Below, piece after piece: positions 41,338 to 48,853 of a DNA stretch of 64,000 nucleotides. Source of the DNA: an uncultured Lachnospiraceae bacterium (lineage in GTDB: Bacteria > Bacillota > Clostridia > Lachnospirales > Lachnospiraceae). The stretch's first letter is position 1. Each line of letters starts with the position of its first letter. The position numbers were made by a program, and so were the translations under genes. Under the pieces are notes generated by a model that was given only the letters and a program-made list of their open reading frames with translations, was not told where the DNA came from and made no database searches. The DNA is taken from positions 9,123-73,122 of the forward strand of contig CAJUSJ010000008.1 of NCBI GenBank assembly GCA_910588865.1, read 5' to 3'.

Positions 41338-42300
41338 CTACCATTCAATGTCATCAAACGTATCCCATAAAGCCTGCATCCTCTCCTCATCCGTTAGGTT
41401 ATTCCAATCGCTGTAGGAATTGGAGTTCTTGGAAGATCCACCTGTAATGGTCTTTCCGGCCCCGCCCTTTGGCTGGGAGAAGTCATCCATGATCATCTCA
41501 TAGCGGTACTTGTCCGCCAACTGAGCCGTGGTCCCGCCAAAGCGTATGTACATGATGGAACCGCCTCGGCCGTTCGCGATCACATCCTCTACCTGGGGAT
41601 CAAAGATGTAGGTCACTCCGTTGTAATCTAACTGGCACCACGCATGGGGGGTAAAGTCCCCGTTGGACTTATGGGTGGAGCCGCCAGCGGTGTACATGGG
41701 TACTCCGATCTTCCTGGCCATAACGGAAAATGCCGCTGAATAGTCATCACACACGCCCACGCCCCCTGACAGGACGCCGTAGGCATAGTGATAGCTGCTT
41801 CCAAAATAGGGCTGCTGCCCATAGACCGTGTGGGTGATCAGATAATCATAGCACGCCTTTAACTTATCATGGGTATCCATATCCGCGGTGATGATCTGGG
41901 CAAAAATGGAGTTCAGCAGCGCGTCAAGATCCTCAAAGCCTGTGGACTCCTGAGGGTAAAGAGGGATGGAATCCAGAACCTGACGCAGGCCTCCATAATA
42001 GAGATCACCCTTATTGCTTGGAAGGCTCCTTACAGGCTCAATTCTGGCCCCGTCCGCTCCCACTTTGCTTCCGTCAGGGGCAGTGGTGTTGGAGAGCATA
42101 TAGCCTCTTCCATCAAAATAATAACTTTTTCCATCTATATCTGTAAACCAATTATTCATCTGATAGCTTCCATCGTCGTTCTGATACCACCAGCCTATGT
42201 CATCTCTCTTCCACTCTCCGGCGTAAGCTGACATGGACACACTGGCGCTCACAAGGGCTGTCAGTACCGCCGCCTTAACGTATAATAAATGCTTTCTCAT
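41338..42300 (-). CDS. Secreted transglutaminase-like protein with cell-wall-binding segment
   Basis: Predicted secreted wall protein of 320 residues. It has a signal peptide (MRKHLLYVKAAVLTALVSASVSMSAYA), then a choline-binding/CW_binding-like segment (WKRDDIGWWYQNDDGSY and WFTDIDGKSYYFDGRGYML, about residues 30-70) and a transglutaminase-like core with the Cys-His-Asp triad in GVCDDYSAAFSV, HAWCQLDYNG and FDPQVEDV. A Ser/Asn-rich tail follows. Such proteins may cleave or cross-link peptides at the wall; the substrate is unknown. The ATG at 42300 follows ggaggaaa. It has its own promoter and lies next to a palindromic repeat. Confidence 0.85.
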   Translation of the reverse strand: MRKHLLYVKAAVLTALVSASVSMSAYAGEWKRDDIGWWYQNDDGSYQMNNWFTDIDGKSYYFDGRGYMLSNTTAPDGSKVGADGARIEPVRSLPSNKGDLYYGGLRQVLDSIPLYPQESTGFEDLDALLNSIFAQIITADMDTHDKLKACYDYLITHTVYGQQPYFGSSYHYAYGVLSGGVGVCDDYSAAFSVMARKIGVPMYTAGGSTHKSNGDFTPHAWCQLDYNGVTYIFDPQVEDVIANGRGGSIMYIRFGGTTAQLADKYRYEMIMDDFSQPKGGAGKTITGGSSKNSNSYSDWNNLTDEERMQALWDTFDDIEW

Positions 42301-42348
42301 GTTTTCCTCCATTCGGTGCGGATTTTTCCGTTTTTGGTAACCTTATCA

Positions 42349-42377
42349 ATTATAGCATCTATTTTTCCGGGGCACAA
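42349..42377 (-). promoter_or_regulatory. Promoter of the transglutaminase-like gene
   Basis: On the minus strand TTGTGC, a 17-base spacer and TATAAT lie about 49 bases upstream of the start codon. Confidence 0.7.
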
Positions 42378-42408
42378 GCACATATTCGGCACAGTTTTCC
42401 AGTTTATC

Positions 42409-42542
42409 GTTACTGTTCACATGCGTTCACAGCAACTGGCAAAAATCCATGAAAATCGCCTGCGGCGATGGGATTTTTGCTCTCTGGCCCAGTTTATCAT
42501 ACGGTCAGCGCGGCAAGCGCGCAGACCTACCTGAACAGTAAC
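42409..42542. repeat. 134-base palindrome-bounded intergenic element, copy 2 of the dispersed family
   Basis: The ends are perfect 11-base inverted repeats, gttactgttca and tgaacagtaac. Inside are an imperfect hairpin (gcaaaaatcc with gggatttttgc around tgcg) and a short GC palindrome (gcgcggcaagcgcgc). agtttatc occurs three times, beside each end and once inside. It starts with the core cgttactgttcacatg shared with the elements at 681 and 45430. It encodes no protein. It lies between the cbiK stop and the transglutaminase promoter and resembles a REP/MITE-like non-coding repeat. Confidence 0.65.
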
Positions 42543-42545
42543 AGT

Positions 42546-43421
42546 TTATCCGTTACCGGGAAGGGGCACGCGGTGACATATCCTGCCTGTTTTCCGGGCC
42601 TCCCCCGGAGAGCACAGTAAACCCAGGGCCTCCTCCGCGTGGTCCACATAGATCTTCCGGACCGCCTTCAGTTCTCCCAGCCCACGGATCCGGCACTCTG
42701 TCTCATAGCCTTCCCGGACAAGAACCGTTTTCCAGGAATCCTTCCCGTCTCCCGCCATATCGTTGTTGGCGTGATCTCCTGCCACCAGCATAAGGGGGCT
42801 TAAAACCACTTTCCTGTAAATCCCTTTCTTCTTAAGAGCCGCCGCCACATCCTCGATGCCGGGCTTGGCCTCCACTGTGCCGATGTAGCAATGTCTAGAG
42901 CCTTCCTCCCCAAAGGTCTTTTGCAGTTTCTCATAGACCTGGTTGGACCGGGCCTCTGTCCCATGTCCCATGAACACCATGGCGCTTTGTCCGTCCGAGT
43001 ACTTCCTTGTGTCGTCAATCACCGCCCGGGCAACGGCCGTGAAATCCTCTTTGCCGGACAAAAGAGGCCGACCCACAGTGATCTGGTCAAAAAGCTCCCT
43101 GTGTTCTTCCACCTGCCGGACAACGCCGTGATACTCAAATCCGTCCATAAGATGGGTGGGCTGCACCACCAGATTCCGGATCCCGGCGGCAGCCGCCCTG
43201 TCAAGGGCCTGGGCCACATTGTCAACCACAATCCCATCCCTGTCCCTCAAAAGCTTTATAATGGTGGGGGATGTAAACGCGCGGCTCACCTGACACTCAG
43301 GAAACGCCAGGGCAACGTCCCTTTCCACCGCTTCTATGGTAAGCTTGCGGCTTTCATTGTAGCTTGTGCCAAAGCTTACCACCAGGATAGCCGGGGTTGA
43401 CTCTCCCTGTCCTGCCTCCAT
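42546..43421 (-). CDS. cbiK: Sirohydrochlorin cobaltochelatase, CbiK type
   Basis: CbiK inserts cobalt into sirohydrochlorin or its precorrin form in the anaerobic cobalamin pathway. The 291-residue product has PAILVVSFGTSYNESRKLTIEAVE at the start, the catalytic His in VFMGHGTEARSNQVYEKLQ and the second metal ligand His in LVAGDHANNDMAGD, both typical of the class. The ATG at 43421 follows gaaggagg. No other cobalamin genes lie in the window; the upstream gene is a lipoprotein 25 bases away. A role in metal or tetrapyrrole handling is likely, but the pathway assignment rests on the family alone. Confidence 0.9.
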   Translation of the reverse strand: MEAGQGESTPAILVVSFGTSYNESRKLTIEAVERDVALAFPECQVSRAFTSPTIIKLLRDRDGIVVDNVAQALDRAAAAGIRNLVVQPTHLMDGFEYHGVVRQVEEHRELFDQITVGRPLLSGKEDFTAVARAVIDDTRKYSDGQSAMVFMGHGTEARSNQVYEKLQKTFGEEGSRHCYIGTVEAKPGIEDVAAALKKKGIYRKVVLSPLMLVAGDHANNDMAGDGKDSWKTVLVREGYETECRIRGLGELKAVRKIYVDHAEEALGLLCSPGEARKTGRICHRVPLPGNG

Positions 43422-43446
43422 AAAAATCTCCTCCTTCTTATGTTGT

Positions 43447-44673
43447 CTATTTAGTGGCCAGGACATAGCTGGCTCTTCCCCAAAAGCCCCGCTTCTCCAG
43501 ATTCTCCTTCTCCCACTCTGCCTCAAACTCGTAGACCTTATCTTTCTCCAGACCCACCGCGGGTATGACGTAATAGAGGGTCATAACCCTCTCCTCCTTG
43601 GCCTCCTGGCTGCCCGTGTCGGATAGGTTCCACTGGCGTACCACCATCTGGTCTGGTGTAAAGACCGTGGAAAAAGAATAAAAAACCTTGTCCATGTTGT
43701 TGTAGTTTGGCAGCTTCAGGGCTTTGTCCCCAAGGAACCCGTTGTCCAGGGGAGCTGACCCGCAGGCCACCACTTCCCTGACCTCCCCGCCCTCGTCTAT
43801 TCCCCAGGTATAATTTTCAGGCAACACCTCAATGGGATCATACCGGCTGGACAGCACATCGGTCAGGGTCATCAAGGGGGCTGAGGTCAGAAGGATATCC
43901 TCCTGTGGCCGGTCCGCCTCTTGTGAAAGGGCCACAAGCTGTTTTCCAACGAATATCCGGATTTGGTCCGCCTCCTTTTCCCCTGTGTCCTCCATGAGGA
44001 CAAACACCGAGGCGCCTCCTTTTAACTCTTCCCCCGCGGCAAGCTCCGCGACGCCTGTGACCCAGAAGGTTCCGGGAAACTGGTCCGTGTCAGAGCTGAC
44101 CAGAGCCCGGTCTCCTCTGACCTCCTTAATATGTGCCCGGATCCCCACATACTCCTCTCTGCCGGCATGTTTTTCAAAGAAGCCCTCAACATCCCGGGCA
44201 GAATTTTCCCGAAGCTCCATGTAGTCGTCTCCAGCCTCCAGCCGTATATACATGGGTTCCTGGTCTGTCCCTCCGCCGCCAATAAGCAGAGAAAAGTCCC
44301 GGTCTATGGGATATGCCAGAATCCGCAGGCCGGAGCCAATGTCCCTGGAGGAATAATCCTCAAAATCCTTCCAGGAAAGATCCTCCCGTCCCGCCAGCTC
44401 CAGCACCTTCTCCCTGGTAAGGGTTTTCACCTCAAACTCCCCGCTGACAGCGCTGGGCTCCCCAACGGAAACACTGGTTTCTGTCTCCCCTGTTTCTCTG
44501 TCCTCCGTCTTATGAGGTTCTGTGGTCTCCAACGCCGCTCCCGTGTTCATGGTCTCGCTTTCAGCCGCGGTCTCTGTTTTGGAGGCTTCCTCCCCCATCT
44601 CAGGAGAAGGACCACCACACGCGGACAACGTTACAAAAGCGGACAGCAAAAGAACTGCTGATCTCCATCTCAT
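43447..44673 (-). CDS. Putative lipoprotein, function unknown
   Basis: This 408-residue product has a lipoprotein signal (VLLLSAFVTLSAC), a Thr/Glu-rich low-complexity spacer (about residues 22-80), and two mixed alpha/beta regions of no family I recognise. The second part contains NYNNMDKVFYSFSTVFTPDQMVVRQWNLS and ends near ASYVLATK. It is probably anchored outside the membrane. It shares an operon with cbiK (25-base gap), which suggests a role in cobalt or substrate handling, but this is inference from position. It is divergent from a MerR regulator. The ATG at 44673 follows gaggagga; an upstream ATG at 44715 is less likely. Confidence 0.7.
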   Translation of the reverse strand: MRWRSAVLLLSAFVTLSACGGPSPEMGEEASKTETAAESETMNTGAALETTEPHKTEDRETGETETSVSVGEPSAVSGEFEVKTLTREKVLELAGREDLSWKDFEDYSSRDIGSGLRILAYPIDRDFSLLIGGGGTDQEPMYIRLEAGDDYMELRENSARDVEGFFEKHAGREEYVGIRAHIKEVRGDRALVSSDTDQFPGTFWVTGVAELAAGEELKGGASVFVLMEDTGEKEADQIRIFVGKQLVALSQEADRPQEDILLTSAPLMTLTDVLSSRYDPIEVLPENYTWGIDEGGEVREVVACGSAPLDNGFLGDKALKLPNYNNMDKVFYSFSTVFTPDQMVVRQWNLSDTGSQEAKEERVMTLYYVIPAVGLEKDKVYEFEAEWEKENLEKRGFWGRASYVLATK

Positions 44674-44802
44674 AAATATTTCCTCCTCGGCAACAATTTT
44701 ACTAAAGTATATCATATTCCCGGCAAAAATACGGTATATTTTTTCTTACAATACTATGAAAATCGCTCCCTATTGGCCCATGACGAATCAGCATCTGATA
44801 AT

Positions 44803-44831
44803 TTGCCAAAATTCCCGGTTTGAGGTATAAT
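44803..44831 (+). promoter_or_regulatory. Promoter of the merR-type gene
   Basis: TTGCCA, a 17-base spacer and TATAAT lie 37 bases upstream of the regulator start. Confidence 0.78.
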
Positions 44832-44868
44832 AAAAAAAGTTTATATTGCCAGGGAGGAGAAGATACCT

Positions 44869-45279
44869 ATGACATACACGGTAAAAGAGCTCGCGGAAAA
44901 AATGGGTGTGACCCAGCACACGGTGCGCTATTATACGGACCAGGGCCTGCTGCCCTGCAAAAGGGACAAGAACAACCACAGGGTTTTTGATGAAGAGTCG
45001 GTAAACTGGCTTGAGGGCATCCAGTGCCTGCGGCGGTGCGGCATCTCCATTGATGATATCCGCGCTTACTGCAATCTGTGCTATGAGGGGGATTCCCGGC
45101 TTTCGGACCGGTATCAATTCATATTGGATCAGAGAGAGCTGGCGTACCAGCGTCTGAGAGAGGTTCAAGAAACCGTAGAATATATGGAGCGGAAAGTCCG
45201 GCATTACGAGGACATTCTATCCCGCGCGATACCGGACGACACCAACTTGGCGCAAAAAAAGAACACGCCTTGCTATTGA
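44869..45279 (+). CDS. MerR-family transcriptional regulator
   Basis: This 136-residue regulator has an N-terminal winged helix-turn-helix (MTYTVKELAEKMGVTQHTVRYYTDQGLLPC, about residues 1-30), the wing segment NNHRVFDEESVNWLEGIQCLRRCGISI, and a C-terminal coiled coil (about 75-125). The effector domain is short, so no ligand can be guessed. Cys residues are present (CGISIDDIRAYCNLC) but do not match a known metal-binding MerR pattern. It is the only + strand gene in the last 47 kb and diverges from the lipoprotein-cbiK pair, which it may regulate together with itself. Confidence 0.88.
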   Translation: MTYTVKELAEKMGVTQHTVRYYTDQGLLPCKRDKNNHRVFDEESVNWLEGIQCLRRCGISIDDIRAYCNLCYEGDSRLSDRYQFILDQRELAYQRLREVQETVEYMERKVRHYEDILSRAIPDDTNLAQKKNTPCY

Positions 45280-45455
45280 CCCATATCCTGTTTTATGCCA
45301 GATCCGGTCAAAAAGGCTTAATCCCCTTTGGCTGGACACAAACATCCTGATGTGTCAGAAGTGCGGCACATTCAAGTCGGACAAAGTCAATACTTATCGG
45401 AAAATATTATCAAATAAGCCGCTCCCCGGGTTATCGTTCACATGGGACATATGAG
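45280..45455. other. Intergenic region after merR
   Basis: This 176-base stretch between convergent merR and surE holds no convincing gene or terminator. A 34-codon frame at 45351-45455 lacks a ribosome binding site. The right end contains the third copy of the intergenic palindrome. Confidence 0.5.
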
Positions 45456-45460
45456 CTAAT
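45430..45460. repeat. Degenerate intergenic palindrome, copy 3
   Basis: gttatcgttcacatgggac followed by atatgagctaat resembles the copy at 681-712 (same cacatgggacat core, decayed right arm). It touches the surE stop codon. Confidence 0.45.
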
Positions 45461-46181
45461 CTCCGGCCAACACCCCGCTGTCCACCTTCCCCACAGAGAT
45501 GTATCCCCCAAAGACCGCCGCCATATCGGTGCCTTTTGGGGCATTAGGACTCAGGATGCTGGAAATAGACAGCCTTACCGTCTCCCCCTGCCTTTCCTGG
45601 AGAGTATAAACGGTCTCATAGGATGACTTGGGACAGATCCGCCGGTTCTTCAGGATCCCCTTCACGGCATCCGGATCTCCGGAGGGAAAATTTATGTTCC
45701 AGATCTGGTTTCCCGAAATCTCCTGGGACAGCAGGTCATTCACCACAGGAATCAGATAACGCTCCGGCACCCTCCAGTCCGTGTTGTCGTCACTGGAGAA
45801 GGCCATAGCCGGTATGCCGTTGACCAATGCCTCCATGGCAGCGCCCACTGTGCCGGAGTACAAAATATCCACCCCCACATTATATCCATGATTGATGCCG
45901 GAAAACACAAGATCCGGCTTCTCGGGCATGAGACAGTCCAGGGCTACCTTCACACAGTCCGCGGGTGTGCCTTTGATCCGGTACGCTTTCACTCTTTCTA
46001 CAGGAAAATCCTTCTCTATTTTTACATCTATGGTGCCGTATACGGAAATTCGGTGGGACATGGCGCTGCACTGGCTGTCCGGCGCGGCTACCCAGACCTC
46101 CCCCAGCCCCATTGCCAGGGAGGCCAGGCAGTGGATTCCGGCAGAACCGATCCCGTCGTCATTGACAACCAGTATTCTCAT
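45456..46181 (-). CDS. surE: 5'-nucleotidase SurE
   Basis: SurE is a metal-dependent nucleoside monophosphate phosphatase linked to stationary-phase survival. The 241-residue product has the metal-binding start MRILVVNDDGIGSAGI (Asp-Asp), the phosphate loop around APDSQCSAMSH, KGTPADCVKVALD, and SGINHGYNVGVDILYSGTVGAAMEA with the conserved Asn. Length is normal. The start overlaps the FtsA-like stop by 4 bases (ATGA), so it is co-translated with that gene, an unusual partner. Confidence 0.94.
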   Translation of the reverse strand: MRILVVNDDGIGSAGIHCLASLAMGLGEVWVAAPDSQCSAMSHRISVYGTIDVKIEKDFPVERVKAYRIKGTPADCVKVALDCLMPEKPDLVFSGINHGYNVGVDILYSGTVGAAMEALVNGIPAMAFSSDDNTDWRVPERYLIPVVNDLLSQEISGNQIWNINFPSGDPDAVKGILKNRRICPKSSYETVYTLQERQGETVRLSISSILSPNAPKGTDMAAVFGGYISVGKVDSGVLAGD

Positions 46182-48754
46182 GGCCGTTCCTCTTCCCAAA
46201 TGTCTATCATGTCTCCCTGCCTCAGTACCTGCTGGAATCTCCCGGTCTCCCCGTTTACCTTCAGCGTCACCGTTCCCTTGGGATGGTCTAAATCAATTCC
46301 GGAATACTGGATCAGGTCCATGAGATAATAGGGGCGTCCATCCTCTTTTTTAGGAAGCCGGAGAGGAGACCCGTTCAGCTGGAACACGACCATGGGTCTT
46401 TCCAAAACCGGCTCCTCTGCCCTGGTTTCACCCGGGGACTCCTGCCCTGGAGCCCCCGTCTGCCCCAAGGCCCCTGCCTGTGCAGGCCCGGGGGCCTCTT
46501 CTGGCACCTCCGCGCCAGACCCGGGGGCCTCGGCCTCCTTCGGCTCCCCGGCCACGGTCTGTCCGTCCGCGGCGCTCTTCTCCCCGGAAGAAACCTCTCC
46601 GTCCCGCGGCCTTTCATTTCCCGTCATTGTCATGTGGATTCCGGCTTCCGGTTCTCTTGTCACCGGAGACTCCGGCCGCCTCTCTCCCGCGGGATCCGTC
46701 CTGATATCCCGGGAAGCGGACTCCCTGTCCCCGGGGTCTTCGTTATTCCAGGAGCCGGGTTCTCTGTCCATATAACCTGCCGTATTCCGGGCGGCGGGCT
46801 CTCTGTCCACGGAACCTTCCGTGTTCCGAGAGGTGGGCTCTCTGTCCCCATAGCCTCCGTTATTCCGGGCAGCGGGCTCTCTGTCCGCGGAACCTTCCGT
46901 ATTCCGAGAGGCGGGTTCTCTGTCCCCATAGCCTCCGGTATTCCCGGCAGCAGGCTCTCTGTCCGCGTCGTCACCGGTATCACGGGCGGCGGGCTCTCTG
47001 TCCACAGAACCTCCGGTATCCCGGGAAATGGGCTCCCTGTCCACAAATTCTCCGTCCTCCCGGCCCCTGCCGTTGTCCGGGGAATCCGTATCCCTGCTTA
47101 CGGGCGCTTTTACGGTAATCACGTCGCCGTTTTTCAGCATGGTCTTCAGGGAAGCCTGCATCCCGTTGAGGGTCACCTCAGCGTTTATGGACACTCCCTC
47201 CACGTCCCCCAGGCGGGCCGTCGCGTCCGTTCCGGGGATGGCTGGGATAAAGTCAATAAAATCTCCGGCATGGATCACATCTGAGAGCTTTCCTTCCTTC
47301 TGATTGATCATAAGAGAAGCCGGGTCAGAGGCAGTGCCGTAGAATACCTTCCGTCTCCCGTTGACCGTTACCGTCAGGTTCATCCCGGCCCGGCCCATAA
47401 TGTCCCGGAAATTGTAACCGTTCATCATCAGAAGGTTCAGGGCCGTAAAGGTGCCGCTGCGGAACAGCTTTGCCGGGCGCCCGTTTAATGTGACCCGGAA
47501 ACTGTCATTGATCATATTCAGTCCGGAAGAAACCGCGATTCCCAGGGGGGTGGCGTACTCCGGATTATTTAAATCGTACTCATCGGAGAAAGCGGTGGTC
47601 TGGAAATAATTTCCCGCGACAGCCACCCGGTTGGCCTCCATGCCCAGGGCCTCGGTGATGCCGTCCTTCAGCCCGGCCAGCTTGCTCCCGCCTCCTGCCA
47701 AAAACAGGGCAGACGGGGCTGTCCCGTTGATCTCCACCACCTTGTCCGCGATTTCCTTGGAGAGGGCCTCCAAAGTTCCCTGAACGCATTTTAGGACCTC
47801 TGTCTTCTTCAGGGTCTGTTCCAGCCCAAGGATATTGGCGAACCGGATGTCATCCTCCTTGTCCAGCTGAACCTTTATGGCCTCGGCTGTGGGAAAATCC
47901 ACCAGATAGTGTTTCATAATCGCCTCCGTGATCTCATCTCCCGCCATGGTGGCCATGGTGTAGCCGGTGACGCTTCCGCTGGTACACGCGGCGATATCCG
48001 ATGTCCCCGCTCCGATGTCCACCAGAACCAGATTCAGCAGCCGGATATTTTCCGGAATGGCCGCGTTGATGGCAGCGATGGGCTCCAGGGTCAGGCTGGC
48101 CACCTCAAGGCCGATCTTGTTCATGGTGGTGTAGAGGCTCTCCACTACCTCGCTGGGAAGGAATGTGGCGATCAGATCCACCTTGATCTGACGCCCTCTG
48201 TGGTCCTTTAAGTTGGAGATCATGTACTTGTCCAGAAAGTACTGGCACACTGTGTATCCAACCAGATAGAAACGCCTGGCATCCTCGGTTGACTCATTTT
48301 CCGCGTCAAAAGCCTCCTCGGCCCTGGTGATCGCCCCTGCCTCCAGGCGGCTGATGATCTCGTCGTCGATCAGCTGGGTTCCCGGCAGCTCCAGCTCATA
48401 GTCCGCCCTCTTGGTCCGCAGGGCCCGCCCCGCGGCGGCCACGCACACCCTTGCGAGCTTTATGCGGGTCTTCTCCTCCAGCCTCTTTTTTACCTTTCCC
48501 GCCAGGGTTGACACCTTCTCGATGTTTTCGATCTGTCCGTCTATCATGGCCCGCTGGGCGTGTTCCTCCCGCTCCACGGCGATGATCTTCACCTTTCCGT
48601 CCTCCACCACGCCTACCATGCCGATAATGCTCCTGGTCCCGATATCCATGGCCAGCACGACGTCATTTGCCTGCTCCCTCATGGGAATCTTTGTCTGAGC
48701 CGGAACCTTCTCCTGTCTGGAAACCGGTTTCTTCTTTACTTGTGGTCTAGCCAT
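46178..48754 (-). CDS. FtsA-like actin-fold ATPase with repeat linker and duplicated C-terminal modules
   Basis: This 858-residue protein has a basic tail (about residues 1-30), an FtsA/PilM-like actin-fold domain (about 35-420) with DIGTRSIIGMVG, ERE(E)HAQRAMIDGQIENIEKV, LVDIGAGTSDIAAC and LAGGGSKLAGL, then a module (about 425-505) with FRVTLNGRPAKL, TVTVNGRR and HAGDFIDFIPA, a short VTLNG-x-GD segment, a linker of nine 13-residue DREP repeats (about 570-690), an acidic Pro/Gly-rich part, and a final module echoing the first (VVFQLNGSPLRL, VTLKVNGE, RQGDMIDIWE). The usual FtsA C-terminal amphipathic membrane helix is absent and no ftsZ is nearby, so it is probably not the canonical FtsA. Role unknown. 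Overlaps surE. Confidence 0.8.
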   Translation of the reverse strand: MARPQVKKKPVSRQEKVPAQTKIPMREQANDVVLAMDIGTRSIIGMVGVVEDGKVKIIAVEREEHAQRAMIDGQIENIEKVSTLAGKVKKRLEEKTRIKLARVCVAAAGRALRTKRADYELELPGTQLIDDEIISRLEAGAITRAEEAFDAENESTEDARRFYLVGYTVCQYFLDKYMISNLKDHRGRQIKVDLIATFLPSEVVESLYTTMNKIGLEVASLTLEPIAAINAAIPENIRLLNLVLVDIGAGTSDIAACTSGSVTGYTMATMAGDEITEAIMKHYLVDFPTAEAIKVQLDKEDDIRFANILGLEQTLKKTEVLKCVQGTLEALSKEIADKVVEINGTAPSALFLAGGGSKLAGLKDGITEALGMEANRVAVAGNYFQTTAFSDEYDLNNPEYATPLGIAVSSGLNMINDSFRVTLNGRPAKLFRSGTFTALNLLMMNGYNFRDIMGRAGMNLTVTVNGRRKVFYGTASDPASLMINQKEGKLSDVIHAGDFIDFIPAIPGTDATARLGDVEGVSINAEVTLNGMQASLKTMLKNGDVITVKAPVSRDTDSPDNGRGREDGEFVDREPISRDTGGSVDREPAARDTGDDADREPAAGNTGGYGDREPASRNTEGSADREPAARNNGGYGDREPTSRNTEGSVDREPAARNTAGYMDREPGSWNNEDPGDRESASRDIRTDPAGERRPESPVTREPEAGIHMTMTGNERPRDGEVSSGEKSAADGQTVAGEPKEAEAPGSGAEVPEEAPGPAQAGALGQTGAPGQESPGETRAEEPVLERPMVVFQLNGSPLRLPKKEDGRPYYLMDLIQYSGIDLDHPKGTVTLKVNGETGRFQQVLRQGDMIDIWEEERP
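46715..47050. repeat. Coding tandem repeat, nine 39-base units (DREPxxR/GNTxG)
   Basis: In-frame repeats such as DREPAARNTGGYG occur nine times with substitutions, visible on the + strand as recurring gggctctctgtcc. They form a charged flexible linker inside the FtsA-like gene. Not a CRISPR array: the units are continuous, without unique spacers. Edges are approximate. Confidence 0.85.
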
Positions 48755-48816
48755 ACACCCCTCCTGCACTGTTTATACTGTCCCGGACCTGTGAGAGTCC
48801 GTTTTCCTCTTCTACT

Positions 48817-48845
48817 ATTATAGTAAAATTATAACCTGCTGTAAA
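48817..48845 (-). promoter_or_regulatory. Promoter of the FtsA-like/surE unit
   Basis: On the minus strand TTTACA, a 17-base spacer and TATAAT lie 63 bases upstream of the FtsA-like start, in the gap after the leucine-rich-repeat gene. Confidence 0.8.
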
Positions 48846-48853
48846 TCACTTTC

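Noticed and set aside
44700..44800. MerR-type operator with long-spacer promoter for the lipoprotein gene
   Set aside because: A short odd palindrome (atacggtat) is present, but I could not find -35 and -10 boxes with a 19-20 base spacer.
45351..45455. 34-codon frame with CxxC (MCQKCGTFKS)
   Set aside because: Too short, no ribosome binding site, and it runs through the palindrome copy; may be a gene remnant but cannot be supported.
46715..47050. CRISPR-like array
   Set aside because: Repeats are in frame with a gene, without unique spacers of constant length, and no cas genes are present. The same holds for the array at 13048-13520.
46634..47284. 216-residue + strand frame across the DREP repeats
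   Set aside because: Antisense to the clear FtsA-like gene and kept open only by the 39-base repeats.
46178..48754. Canonical FtsA
   Set aside because: No ftsZ or other dcw genes adjacent, no C-terminal amphipathic helix, and large extra modules; called FtsA-like only.
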